64,000 nucleotides of DNA from Veillonella sp. VA137 (GTDB lineage: Bacteria > Bacillota > Negativicutes > Veillonellales > Veillonellaceae). Within the stretch, counting starts at the first letter, position 1; every line of letters starts with the position of its first letter. The stretch is from assembly GCF_003992015.1 (NCBI RefSeq), contig NZ_RQVK01000009.1, positions 26,805 through 90,804 on the forward strand, written 5' to 3'. This document shows positions 33,980 to 41,852 of this stretch, piece after piece. The notes beneath the pieces were generated by a model. That model worked only from the letters and a program-made list of their open reading frames with translations. It was not told the DNA's origin and did not search any database. The position numbers and the translations under genes were made by a program.

Positions 33980-35332
33980 ATGTCAGGAAGGATACCACCG
34001 CACAGTATAGAGGCAGAACGAGCCGTACTAGGAGCGATTTTGCTTAATAAAGATGCCTTTGATGCAGTCAGCTCTATTGTAAAAGCAGAAGATTTCTATA
34101 GCGATAATCATCGTGTCATTTATGAAGCGCTCGTAAGCATTGTAGGGAAAAATCAACGTGCAGACTATGTGTTATTATCGGAAGAGTTGAAAAAGTCTCA
34201 GAAGTTAGAGGCTGTAGGGGGGATTCTGTACCTTACGAATTTGACCACAGATATTGTAGATGCGTACAACGTAGAAGATCATGCAAAAATTGTAAGAGAT
34301 AAAGCTCATTTGCGTAAATTAATCCATGTGGCAAATGCAGTGGAATCCATGGCTTATCGAGAAGAAGAAGAGACGGAAGATATCGTTAATCGAGCAGAAC
34401 AAATGGTTCTCGATGTGAGTGGTACCACCAAAGGAGAGTCTTCTTTTAGTGCTATGCGGGACGTAGTCTATGAAACCATTGATCGCATCAATGAACTACA
34501 ACGACATAAAGGGATATTGACGGGCGTATCAACAGGGTTTAAGGATTTAGATAACTTGACCAGTGGCTTACAAAAATCGGATTTAATTTTAGTAGCTGCT
34601 CGTCCTTCTATGGGTAAAACAGCATTTACCTTGAACATTGCTCAAAATGTAGCGATGAAATCAAAGAAAAATGTAGCCTTTTTCTCCCTAGAAATGTCTA
34701 AGACACAACTGGTAGCCCGTGTGTTGGCAGCGGTAGCTGGAATTAACTCCGGTCGTATCCGGAACGGTCAGCTTAGCCAAGAAGACTGGGGAAAAGCCAT
34801 TAATGCTTTGAATGATTTAGCAGAAGCACCTTTATATATTGATGATACTTCAGGTTTGACGCCGCAATTAATGAAGAAAAAGTTGCGCCGTTTAATTCAA
34901 GAACATGGGGAACTAGGCCTTGTAGTAGTGGACTATATTCAGCTCATGGAAAATGGCGGTAAAAAAATGGCGGATAATCGTCAACAAGAGGTATCGGCGA
35001 TTTCTCGACAATTAAAAATTATGGCTCGAGAATTTAATGTACCGTTGATTGCCTTGTCGCAGTTAAGTCGTGGTGTGGAAAGCCGAGCCGATAAAACGCC
35101 GATGTTAAGTGATTTGCGTGAATCTGGCTCTCTAGAACAAGATGCGGATATCGTTGCTTTCTTGAACCGTGAAAACTATCAAGATACAGAAGATACTAGT
35201 GATGGTGTAGAAACACAAGTTATTATCCGTAAGCATCGTAATGGTGAGTTAGGAATTGTAAAATTGTGGTTTGAAGGGGCATACACGAGATTTAGAGATT
35301 TGGCATATCGCGAAGATGATCCTGGTATGTAA
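33980..35332 (+). CDS. dnaB: replicative DNA helicase DnaB
   Basis: The hexameric fork helicase (called DnaC in Bacillus), 450 residues. The N-terminal domain begins IPPHSIEAERAVLGAILL. The RecA-like C-terminal domain has Walker A ARPSMGKTAF (about 208-217), the FFSLEMSK segment, Walker B VVVDYIQLM and the DLRESGSLEQDAD motif. The ATG at 33980 is seven bases after GGGAG; an in-frame GTG at 33962 is less likely. The next gene begins at the stop codon, giving a possible two-gene transcript. Confidence 0.96.
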   Translation: MSGRIPPHSIEAERAVLGAILLNKDAFDAVSSIVKAEDFYSDNHRVIYEALVSIVGKNQRADYVLLSEELKKSQKLEAVGGILYLTNLTTDIVDAYNVEDHAKIVRDKAHLRKLIHVANAVESMAYREEEETEDIVNRAEQMVLDVSGTTKGESSFSAMRDVVYETIDRINELQRHKGILTGVSTGFKDLDNLTSGLQKSDLILVAARPSMGKTAFTLNIAQNVAMKSKKNVAFFSLEMSKTQLVARVLAAVAGINSGRIRNGQLSQEDWGKAINALNDLAEAPLYIDDTSGLTPQLMKKKLRRLIQEHGELGLVVVDYIQLMENGGKKMADNRQQEVSAISRQLKIMAREFNVPLIALSQLSRGVESRADKTPMLSDLRESGSLEQDADIVAFLNRENYQDTEDTSDGVETQVIIRKHRNGELGIVKLWFEGAYTRFRDLAYREDDPGM

Positions 35333-35346
35333 TGAGAGGAGCGACA

Positions 35347-36510
35347 ATGAAACAGACTTGGAAACGTATGCTGTGTGCAGCAGTGTTAACTATGGGGATT
35401 GCATCTACAGGAATACTTACAGTAGAAGCTCATGGATTGTGGGAGACTCTTGGTAAAAGTGTATTAGGAGGTATTTCTGTGCATCAACATTTGAGTGATC
35501 TAGACAATACAGAGCAAGGTCAACAAGAGATGCTGGAAAAAACAAAAGACCGTACAGGTGTGTATGATAATTATGCTTATCAAATGCGGGCGAAGCGTAT
35601 TGTGGATGAACTTTCAAAATCACCTCATGTGAAACGCAGTTATGTGGTGTACGTTAACCCAGATGAAGATTTCAATGCCTTCATGACCTTTGGACGTGTT
35701 ATGTCTATTAACAAAGGGGCTATGGATTTACTAGATGATGATGCGCTGGCCTATGTTATTGGTCATGAATTGAGTCATGGAGAGCACAAAGATCTAGTGA
35801 ATGGAGCTAAGAAAAGCAGTATTTTGTCTACAGTAATTGGGGCAGCTACGTTTAACTCTGGAGATTTAGGTCAAATTGCAGCGGGACTGACTGGAAAATA
35901 TTTAGATAGTCAAGTGTTCACTATGTCTCAAGAGAAACATGCTGATGAACTAGGTTTTAGCATCTTAGCAGATTCTTCATATAATGTAGGTGGTGCCGCC
36001 CTTGCCATGGAAGTTATCAAAAATAAATATGGCGACACCTACCGTGAGGGATTTGGTAAAATTTTAAATCCTAACGACCATCCAAAAACATCGCAACGGG
36101 TATTGGACAATTTGCAACGCTTAAACGCGTACTCTGAAAATCATGTGAAAGTAGAACAACAAACAGTATTTATCAATGGTAAGCCTGTCTATGAAGGCAC
36201 GGCAAAAGGTAATTATACAGCGCCAATGCGAGCTTACTTAGTGGCTGGTAAATTGGCTAGATTGTATCACGATCATGCCATTGGCGGTGCTCGTGTAGAT
36301 GGATCTACCGTAGCGATTGGAACGACTAATATCGTGACTATGCCAACCTATGATGCGGCCTTTGAAATAGCAAAACAAATGAATGCAGCTATTAGTGATG
36401 AGTCAGGTGTTGTAGCAGATAAAAAAGCAGATAATAATAAGAAAGACAAAAAAGATAAAAAAGACAAAAAAGACAAAAAAGATAAAAAGGATAAAAAAGA
36501 ATCAAAATAG
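35347..36510 (+). CDS. exported M48-family metallopeptidase with a lysine-aspartate repeat tail
   Basis: A 387-residue zinc protease. The signal peptide (about 1-29) ends near VEA. The catalytic HELSH motif lies near 140-144, and the third ligand is in EKHADELGF, the usual M48 arrangement. The C-terminal half has no domain I recognise. The last 25 residues are a near-perfect KKD repeat, encoded by a slippage-prone purine-rich tract at about 36440-36505. M48 proteases of this soluble type act in envelope quality control. The start follows GAGAGGAG by about six bases; an ATG at 35332 would overlap the dnaB stop and lacks a site. Confidence 0.85.
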   Translation: MKQTWKRMLCAAVLTMGIASTGILTVEAHGLWETLGKSVLGGISVHQHLSDLDNTEQGQQEMLEKTKDRTGVYDNYAYQMRAKRIVDELSKSPHVKRSYVVYVNPDEDFNAFMTFGRVMSINKGAMDLLDDDALAYVIGHELSHGEHKDLVNGAKKSSILSTVIGAATFNSGDLGQIAAGLTGKYLDSQVFTMSQEKHADELGFSILADSSYNVGGAALAMEVIKNKYGDTYREGFGKILNPNDHPKTSQRVLDNLQRLNAYSENHVKVEQQTVFINGKPVYEGTAKGNYTAPMRAYLVAGKLARLYHDHAIGGARVDGSTVAIGTTNIVTMPTYDAAFEIAKQMNAAISDESGVVADKKADNNKKDKKDKKDKKDKKDKKDKKESK

Positions 36511-36924
36511 TGAAAATAATAAGGATACATACAACTAACCGTTATAGTAGACTATACAACATCTCCGCATTATCGATGGATATCGATAGAGAAGGACGAT
36601 AAATATAGATATTCTTTTATGGAATTCGATATAGAAGCATAGGAAAATGAAGTTATGATGAAGAAGGAAGATGAGGTATAACTAAAAGTAATGATTGGTT
36701 TACCCTCTGAAATAGCTACTTTTTAAGAAAAATATTAATAAAAACAATTAATTTATCTCTTAACTATGCATATATGATAAGGTTAAAATGCTGATAAATA
36801 GGGGATTTCTATTCCATGTGGTGTACATGTGTGCTATAATTTACGTATCAAGAGTCGTGACCACCTATAGAGGAGTACAGGCGATGTCACACATATTTTT
36901 TAGTTAGGGAAAGAGGTTTTAACG
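36511..36924. other. 414-bp intergenic region before the Ldh2-type gene
   Basis: No gene is seen. It is AT-rich. An extended -10, TGC then TATAAT (36835-36840), probably drives the dehydrogenase gene. A palindrome TATAGTAGACTATA lies near 36543-36556. No convincing terminator for the protease gene was found. Confidence 0.45.
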
Positions 36925-38046
36925 ATGGGAAATTTTGTTTACATCCAAGAAGAAAAACTTAACGCATTCTGTCAAGACGCATTTGAAGGATTTGGCTTCA
37001 GTCCTGAAGAAGCTAGCATCATTAAAGACGTATTGATGATGTCCGACATGTACGGTATCCAATCCCATGGTATGCAACGTGTAGTTCGTTACCACAAAGG
37101 TATTGAAAAAGGTCTTATCGACATTAAAGCAAAACCAGAAGTAGTATTCGAAACTCCAGTGTCCGCAGTTGTTGAAGGCCATGATGCAATGGGTCAATTA
37201 GTTGGTCATTTCGCTATGGAATTAGCAATTAAAAAAGCTAAAGAATCTGGTATTGGTATCGTATCCGCTCGTAACTCTAACCACTATGGTATCGCTGGTT
37301 ACTATGCTGATCTTGCTTTAAAAGAAGGCTTAATTGGTTTCTCTTGCACTAACTCTGAAGCAATCATGGTTCCTACATTTGCTCGTAAAGCAATGCTTGG
37401 TTCCAACCCAATCGCTTTCGCAATGCCAGCTGAACCATACAACTTCTTCTTCGACGCTTCTACAACAGTAGTAACTCGTGGTAAATTAGAAATGTACAAT
37501 AAATTAGGCAAAGAATTGCCTAACGGTTGGGCATTAAATAAAGACGGTAAAGCATCTCAAAATGCTGCAGAAGTATTGGGCAACATCTCCGACCACGTTG
37601 GTGGCGGTATCATGCCTTTAGGTGGCAACACTGAACAATTAGGTTCCCACAAAGGTTATGGTTACGGTATGCTTTGCGAAATCTTCGCATCTATCTTCTC
37701 TCAAGGTGGTACATCCAATAAATGTATGACTGGTGGCCGTTCCAATATTTGTCATGGTTTCATGGCTATTAACCCAGCAATCTTTGGTAACCCAGAAGAA
37801 GTTAAAAAACACTTCTCCACATTCTTACAAGAACTTCGTGAAGCTCCTAAAGCTGAAGGTGCTGAACGCATCTATACTCATGGTGAAAAAGAAGCAGAAG
37901 CTATCGAAGTTTGCCGTAAAGAAGGTGTGCCAGTTATCGACAAAACTGTGGCAGAATTGTTCGACGTATGTAACTTGTTGAAATTGGATCCTAAAAAATA
38001 CTTCGGCGACTATGAACCACCTAAAGCAGTTGCTTCCAACTACTAA
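36925..38046 (+). CDS. Ldh2/malate-L-lactate dehydrogenase family oxidoreductase
   Basis: The 373-residue product is a complete member of the LDH2/MDH2 family, which oxidises 2-hydroxyacids with NAD(P) and is unrelated to classical LDH. The family motifs SDMYGIQSHGMQRVVRY, SARNSNHYGIAGYYA and the segment FARKAMLGSNPIAFAMPAEP are present. Codon use is strongly biased to preferred C-ending codons (TTC, AAC, GAC), unlike its neighbours, so expression should be high. It lies directly upstream of the lactate permease gene. It may be a lactate or malate dehydrogenase, or the lactate-oxaloacetate transhydrogenase long known biochemically from Veillonella; the sequence cannot decide. Confidence 0.88.
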   Translation: MGNFVYIQEEKLNAFCQDAFEGFGFSPEEASIIKDVLMMSDMYGIQSHGMQRVVRYHKGIEKGLIDIKAKPEVVFETPVSAVVEGHDAMGQLVGHFAMELAIKKAKESGIGIVSARNSNHYGIAGYYADLALKEGLIGFSCTNSEAIMVPTFARKAMLGSNPIAFAMPAEPYNFFFDASTTVVTRGKLEMYNKLGKELPNGWALNKDGKASQNAAEVLGNISDHVGGGIMPLGGNTEQLGSHKGYGYGMLCEIFASIFSQGGTSNKCMTGGRSNICHGFMAINPAIFGNPEEVKKHFSTFLQELREAPKAEGAERIYTHGEKEAEAIEVCRKEGVPVIDKTVAELFDVCNLLKLDPKKYFGDYEPPKAVASNY

Positions 38047-38160
38047 TTTGCAGTTCAATAGCTGACAATTACAAATCTTTATCGATGCAGAATCAGTAGT
38101 TTTGTATCCCTAAGGAATACTTCTTAGAGACTGGTAACAGTCAACATCTTTGAACATATG

Positions 38161-38192
38161 AGAGAGGGAATCTGTGGATTTCCTCTCTTTTT
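38161..38192 (+). terminator. terminator of the Ldh2-type gene
   Basis: AGAGAGGGAATC (38161-38172) pairs with GATTTCCTCTCT (38177-38188) with one G-U pair, then TTTTT. Confidence 0.88.
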
Positions 38193-38262
38193 GTTTATAT
38201 CACACTGTGCGTATGCTAGAATTGAATTACAGTGATTCACACTATAGAAAGGGATTGTTAAT

Positions 38263-39897
38263 ATGGATATATTTTTAGCAGTCTTGCCGATCCTATGGCT
38301 TATCGTAGCATTGGCAGTATTAAAAATGCCTGCATGGAAAGCATGTTTGGCAGCAGCAATTGGTACATATATTTTAGCTGTATTCTACTATGGAGAAAAT
38401 GCATATATTATGTACACAGGAGCTATGGAAGGTGTAGCTCTTGCAGTTTGGCCAATTCTTTTGGTTATTACAGCAGCAATTTTTACATATCAATTAGTAG
38501 TTCATACAAAAGCTATGGAAACTATTAAAGTTATGTTATCTTCCGTAACTAGTGATATGCGTATCTTAGCCGTATTGTTAGCATGGGGCTTTGGTGCTTT
38601 CATGGAAGGTATGGCAGGTTTCGGTACAGCCGTTGCGATTCCAGCAGCGATGATGGTAGCAGTAGGATTTGATCCATTGAAATCCATCTTGGCTTGTTTA
38701 GTAGCAAACTCCGTACCAACTACATTTGGCTCTATTGCGATTCCAACAACAACATTGGCATCCTTGACTGGTCTACAACCAGCTGAATTGGGTACATTCA
38801 TTGCAGTGCAATTATTCTTCTTAAACGTAATTACTCCATTCTTCATCGTAGGCATCATTGCGGGCGGTGTGAAAGCAATTAAAGGTGTATTTGTACAAAC
38901 TTTATTAGCTGGTTTAGCATTGGCGATTCCTGAATTATTGATTAGCATGTATGCAGGTGGTCCTGAGTTAGCCGTTATGGGTTCTTCTATTGTAATCATG
39001 GGTGTCATCATTGCTATCGCAAAATTAATGCCTGTTAATGATCCAGAATACAAAGTTGAAACTGGCGCTGCACGTACAGTATCTGCTAAAGAAGGTTTAA
39101 TTGCAGCATCTCCATTCATTTTGATTTTCATCTTGTTAATTGGTACATCTAAATTGGTGCCAGCTGTATATAATGCTTTGATGGTATTTAAAACATCTGT
39201 ACCTATCCATGCTGGTGTAAATGCAAAACCTTACACATTCGTTTGGATTGCGACTCCTGGTATCATGATTTTCATTTCCGCTTTAATTGGTGGTTTTATC
39301 CAAAAAGCAGGTCTTGGAACTCAAAAACAAGTATTAACTAATACTTTCAAAACTTTGAAATTAACGTATGTAACAATCATTTCTGTAGTAGTAACTGCAA
39401 AATTGATGACATACTCTGGTATGACTGGCATGATTGCGAATGCATTAGTAGCTGCTACCGGTAGTATGTACCCTGCATTTGCTCCTGTAATTGGTGCATT
39501 GGGTGCCTTCTTGACAGGTTCTGGTACAAATGCGAACGTATTGTTCGGACCATTGCAAACAGCAGCGGCTCATCAATTGACACCTGGTCATGATACATTA
39601 GCATTGTGGTTGGCAGCAACTAACTCTGGTTCCGCTGGTGTTGGTAAAATGTTCTCCCCACAAAGTATTGCGATTGCCATCGGTGCCGTAGGTCCTGCTC
39701 TTAACACATTCATCGAAGAACACAAAATCGATGCACAAAAAGCTGACCAATTACGTCATTCCATCGATGCAAGTTCTATCATGGTTCATGTAGCTAAATA
39801 CTTCTTGTTATACTTAGTTATTTCTGGTATTTTTGCTTACTTCGGTCAAGAATTCTTCCCACAATTGGAAGGTATCTTAACAATGGTTAAGCACTAA
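38263..39897 (+). CDS. lctP: L-lactate permease (LctP/LldP family)
   Basis: A 544-residue secondary transporter with about 13 membrane helices that imports lactate with protons. The family signatures are clear: LAWGFGAFMEGMAGFGTAVA near residue 107, then IPAAMMVAVGFDPL, a VPTTFGSIAIPTTTL region, and FLTGSGTNANVLFGPLQTA near 415. An AAAGGG site precedes the ATG. It has its own terminators on both sides and is likely a single-gene transcript. With lutABC and the Ldh2-type gene it forms the lactate uptake and oxidation set of the window. Confidence 0.96.
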   Translation: MDIFLAVLPILWLIVALAVLKMPAWKACLAAAIGTYILAVFYYGENAYIMYTGAMEGVALAVWPILLVITAAIFTYQLVVHTKAMETIKVMLSSVTSDMRILAVLLAWGFGAFMEGMAGFGTAVAIPAAMMVAVGFDPLKSILACLVANSVPTTFGSIAIPTTTLASLTGLQPAELGTFIAVQLFFLNVITPFFIVGIIAGGVKAIKGVFVQTLLAGLALAIPELLISMYAGGPELAVMGSSIVIMGVIIAIAKLMPVNDPEYKVETGAARTVSAKEGLIAASPFILIFILLIGTSKLVPAVYNALMVFKTSVPIHAGVNAKPYTFVWIATPGIMIFISALIGGFIQKAGLGTQKQVLTNTFKTLKLTYVTIISVVVTAKLMTYSGMTGMIANALVAATGSMYPAFAPVIGALGAFLTGSGTNANVLFGPLQTAAAHQLTPGHDTLALWLAATNSGSAGVGKMFSPQSIAIAIGAVGPALNTFIEEHKIDAQKADQLRHSIDASSIMVHVAKYFLLYLVISGIFAYFGQEFFPQLEGILTMVKH

Positions 39898-39923
39898 TTA
39901 CTATCTAGCATACTAAAACAGAT

Positions 39924-39955
39924 AAAGAGACAACATTTCGGTGTTGTCTCTTTTT
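39924..39955 (+). terminator. terminator of lctP
   Basis: AAAGAGACAACA (39924-39935) pairs perfectly with TGTTGTCTCTTT (39942-39953) and is followed by TT. Confidence 0.9.
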
Positions 39956-40060
39956 GTATTTATAGCGTTTATATAATTTAAAATAGTTTTTACGATGATA
40001 TATCAATATTGGGGCTCTTTGTCAAATGTGGGAATATATGTATGTAATAGGGGATACAAC

Positions 40061-40136
40061 TTCATCTAATATTCATTGTAACTTCATGGTCGGCTCATTC
40101 TTTTTTCATAATTGGTTCATATTCATAGGATATGAT
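40061..40136 (+). promoter_or_regulatory. phased TTCAT repeats upstream of the PepSY gene
   Basis: TTCAT occurs at 40061, 40072, 40083, 40105 and 40116, with CTCAT at 40094: six units at an exact 11-bp period. A further TTCAT lies at 40122. A TATGAT -10 box (40131-40136) follows, and no good -35 is present. Direct half-sites one helical turn apart are the usual binding pattern of OmpR/PhoB-type response regulators, which would here act as activators covering the -35 region. Confidence 0.65.
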
Positions 40137-40214
40137 ATAAACAAGTTAGAAATAACGAATATTCCTTAATTAAAAACCAAGACACGATGCATCGGGCACG
40201 TGAAGGAGGAGATT

Positions 40215-40886
40215 ATGAAAAAAATGTTTCGTTTAGGAGCTGCTGTGATGGCTCTAGGTGCAGGACTTATGATGGCAAGTGGTGTAGTAAATGCTGCGAA
40301 CACAAGTATGATGAAAAATATGCCAGCAGATCAAATGGCTAAAATTAATTCTTGGAATGGTGTAGGTAGCGTGGTGCCTAGCGTATTACCATTGAGTGAT
40401 GTAGATTATAAAGGGGTAGTTACAAAATTTAAATCCTTATATCCGGATGCACAAATTGTAGGTATTTCTTATGATGGAAAACATAACCCAACTTACGAAG
40501 TAGATGGTATCGTGGATGGTTTAAAAATTGAAATGCATATCCGTGAAAATGGAGATATTTTAAATACAGAAGTAAAACCTTTGAAACAAGGTAAACATAT
40601 GAAACAACAGGGTTCCATGATGTATGGTCAAGCTATGAAAGGCAACCATAGTATGTCTAAAGCTTTTGATGTAAATGATATTATTATGCCAGAAGTGGCA
40701 GAAACAAAAGCTCAGGAAAAAGTGGGCGGCACATTTGAAGCAATGGATTGGTCTGTAGAAAAAGAGCATGGACGTCTAGTCTATGAATTAGATATGATCG
40801 ATGGCAGTGGTAAAGAAGCTGAAGTCAAAGTAGATGCAATGACTGGCGAAGTTATCAATGTAAAAGCAAAAACTAGCAAATACTAA
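40215..40886 (+). CDS. exported PepSY-like domain protein
   Basis: A 223-residue protein with a signal peptide of about 27 residues ending VNA. Two PepSY-like modules follow. The first runs from about 55 to 115 (FKSLYPDAQIVGISYDG, then YEVDGIVDGLKIEMHIRENG). The second is at the C-terminus (LVYELDMIDGSGKEAEVKVD, then AMTGEVINVKAK). PepSY domains are found in periplasmic or extracytoplasmic proteins and often inhibit proteases or act in stress sensing. AAGGAGGA four bases upstream fixes the ATG at 40215. The upstream phased repeats suggest control by a two-component system, which is not in the window. Confidence 0.8.
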   Translation: MKKMFRLGAAVMALGAGLMMASGVVNAANTSMMKNMPADQMAKINSWNGVGSVVPSVLPLSDVDYKGVVTKFKSLYPDAQIVGISYDGKHNPTYEVDGIVDGLKIEMHIRENGDILNTEVKPLKQGKHMKQQGSMMYGQAMKGNHSMSKAFDVNDIIMPEVAETKAQEKVGGTFEAMDWSVEKEHGRLVYELDMIDGSGKEAEVKVDAMTGEVINVKAKTSKY

Positions 40887-40966
40887 TCTTAGTATTATTC
40901 TCCTTAAAACTCCCTTACTATATAAATACAAATAACACAAACAACATAAATACCCCCCTTTTTAAG

Positions 40967-41006
40967 ACGTCACTGGCTTCGTTATGAAACCAGTGGCGTT
41001 TCTTTT
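40967..41006 (+). terminator. terminator of the PepSY gene
   Basis: ACGTCACTGG (40967-40976) pairs with CCAGTGGCGT (40990-40999), with an inner TTC/GAA stem, followed by TTTCTTTT. Confidence 0.75.
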
Positions 41007-41152
41007 ACTTAGCAAAGGGAAGAGCACGACATATTCCTCCACAAACTGATACTACGTTAGGTTTGCTCCGGAACATGTCGTGCTCTTCTAGTATTACTTT
41101 ATTTAGATCAAAAAGGAACGCCACTGGTATTCTACACGCAACTGCGTTCCTT
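40967..41152. repeat. nested inverted repeats with alternative pairings
   Basis: An outer 17-bp stem pairs 40990-41006 with 41111-41127 (one G-U). An inner 14-bp perfect stem pairs GAAGAGCACGACAT (41019-41032) with 41075-41088. A third stem pairs AAGGAACGC (41113-41121) with GCGTTCCTT (41144-41152). The first and third arms compete with the outer stem, so two exclusive folds are possible. No gene is seen inside apart from a 7-codon minus-strand frame starting at 41034 behind GGAGG. It may be a small RNA or a palindromic repeat element. Confidence 0.55.
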
Positions 41153-41199
41153 AGGGAATTGATAATTATTTTAATCTATATCAACGAAATGTAAAAATA

Positions 41200-41208
41200 T
41201 GCTATACT
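41200..41208 (+). promoter_or_regulatory. extended -10 promoter of the small toxin mRNA
   Basis: TGCTATACT reads as an extended -10 element. The transcript would start near 41215. Confidence 0.6.
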
Positions 41209-41277
41209 ATAAATATAGAAGATCTATCAACGTGAGTTGGGCTCATCTCTTCCTAATCATTGGGAGGAGGGAATACT

Positions 41278-41358
41278 ATGACACCATTCGAGTTTTTTAG
41301 TTTACTAATACAATTTGGAATGTTGGTTATAGCATTTTTAACTTACTTAAATATGTAA
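41278..41358 (+). CDS. holin-like type I toxin peptide, 26 residues
   Basis: A 26-codon gene behind a strong GGAGGAGG site. It begins MTPFEFF and continues as a single hydrophobic helix containing FGMLVIAFLTYL, the layout of the small holin-like toxin family (MTxFE start, then a membrane helix). Its mRNA (about 41215-41470) has an unusual design. GTTGGGCTCATCTC (41236-41249) near the 5' end can pair with 41430-41443, and ATCAACGTG (41226-41234) with CACGTTGAT (41452-41460), close to the 3' end. Such end-to-end pairing keeps type I toxin mRNAs untranslated. A convergent antisense RNA is predicted. The family call is from pattern and context. Confidence 0.75.
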   Translation: MTPFEFFSLLIQFGMLVIAFLTYLNM

Positions 41359-41361
41359 GTG

Positions 41362-41475
41362 AAAAGCCTAACGTCAAGATAAGTATTGCAAGTACTTAAC
41401 ACGTTAGGCAAATCAAATTTCTAGTATGTGAGATGAGCCTAACGCCTAAGACACGTTGATGGCTCTTCTTTTATT
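41362..41475 (-). ncRNA. candidate antisense antitoxin RNA
   Basis: On the minus strand an extended -10 (TGTTATACT, 41490-41482) would start an RNA near 41475. It would end at hairpin GCCTAACGT/ACGTTAGGC (41366-41374 with 41401-41409), which on this strand is followed by TTTTC. The RNA of about 110 bases is fully complementary to the 3' part of the toxin mRNA, including its 3' pairing arm. Convergent 3'-overlapping antisense RNAs are known from txpA/ratA and bsrG/SR4. Both ends are predictions. Confidence 0.6.
41435..41473 (+). terminator. terminator of the small toxin mRNA
   Basis: GAGCC (41435-41439) pairs with GGCTC (41461-41465), with inner AACG/CGTT pairing, followed by TTCTTTTATT. Confidence 0.6.
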
Positions 41476-41621
41476 ATGTTTAGTATAACATAGTTTGTCG
41501 CGTAAGGCTACTTATTTTATTATAGGTGGTACTCTATTATGAATGACATATAATATTGCCATAGTATATACATGAATAAATTTGTCAAAATATAGTGCAA
41601 CCAATATAGGTAGATGGTACC

Positions 41622-41852
41622 TTAAAATGACCGTTTGCCTAGTTTTGGGTGCTTACACGGTTTTAATGTGTATCGGTCGATGATACGGCACGCTTCGTCT
41701 AGGGTTAGGTCTTCTTTGGTAGGCCCTTGTTCGAATATGCATCGAGGGTCGCTGGAGCCAACTTCTCCGGCTGGTAGGTATAGGTATTCTGAGTTATGAG
41801 GGTCACCAAAGATGTACCCTGCTTGTAAGTGTTCTTTGTGGATACGGCTCAT
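41622..41852 (-). CDS. small conserved-context hypothetical protein
   Basis: A 76-residue soluble protein I do not recognise. Its C-terminal half has a helix-like TLDEACRIIDRY segment and ends in a basic KHPKLGKRSF tail. It has two cysteines and no membrane helix. It has a proper AAGGAGATACC ribosome site, and its ATG overlaps the stop of the upstream metallophosphoesterase gene by four bases, so it is a real, co-translated gene. It is the third and last gene of a minus-strand operon. No terminator with a clear T-run was seen downstream. Confidence 0.65.
   Translation of the reverse strand: MSRIHKEHLQAGYIFGDPHNSEYLYLPAGEVGSSDPRCIFEQGPTKEDLTLDEACRIIDRYTLKPCKHPKLGKRSF

Noticed and set aside
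36348..36530. Phenylalanine/leucine/serine-rich minus-strand frame opposite the M48 protease tail
   Set aside because: It is the antisense of the KKD repeat and has no ribosome site.
36700..36730. Terminator for the M48 protease gene
   Set aside because: The only pairing found (AAAAGTA/TACTTTT around a 30-base loop) is too weak to call.
38502..39131. 209-residue minus-strand frame inside the lactate permease gene
   Set aside because: It is antisense to a strongly conserved transporter and shows no domain; similar shadows occur opposite the OPT gene at 51334-52314.
41012..41034. Seven-codon minus-strand frame behind GGAGGAAT as a leader peptide
   Set aside because: No regulated gene follows it on that strand; it is probably a by-product of the palindrome.
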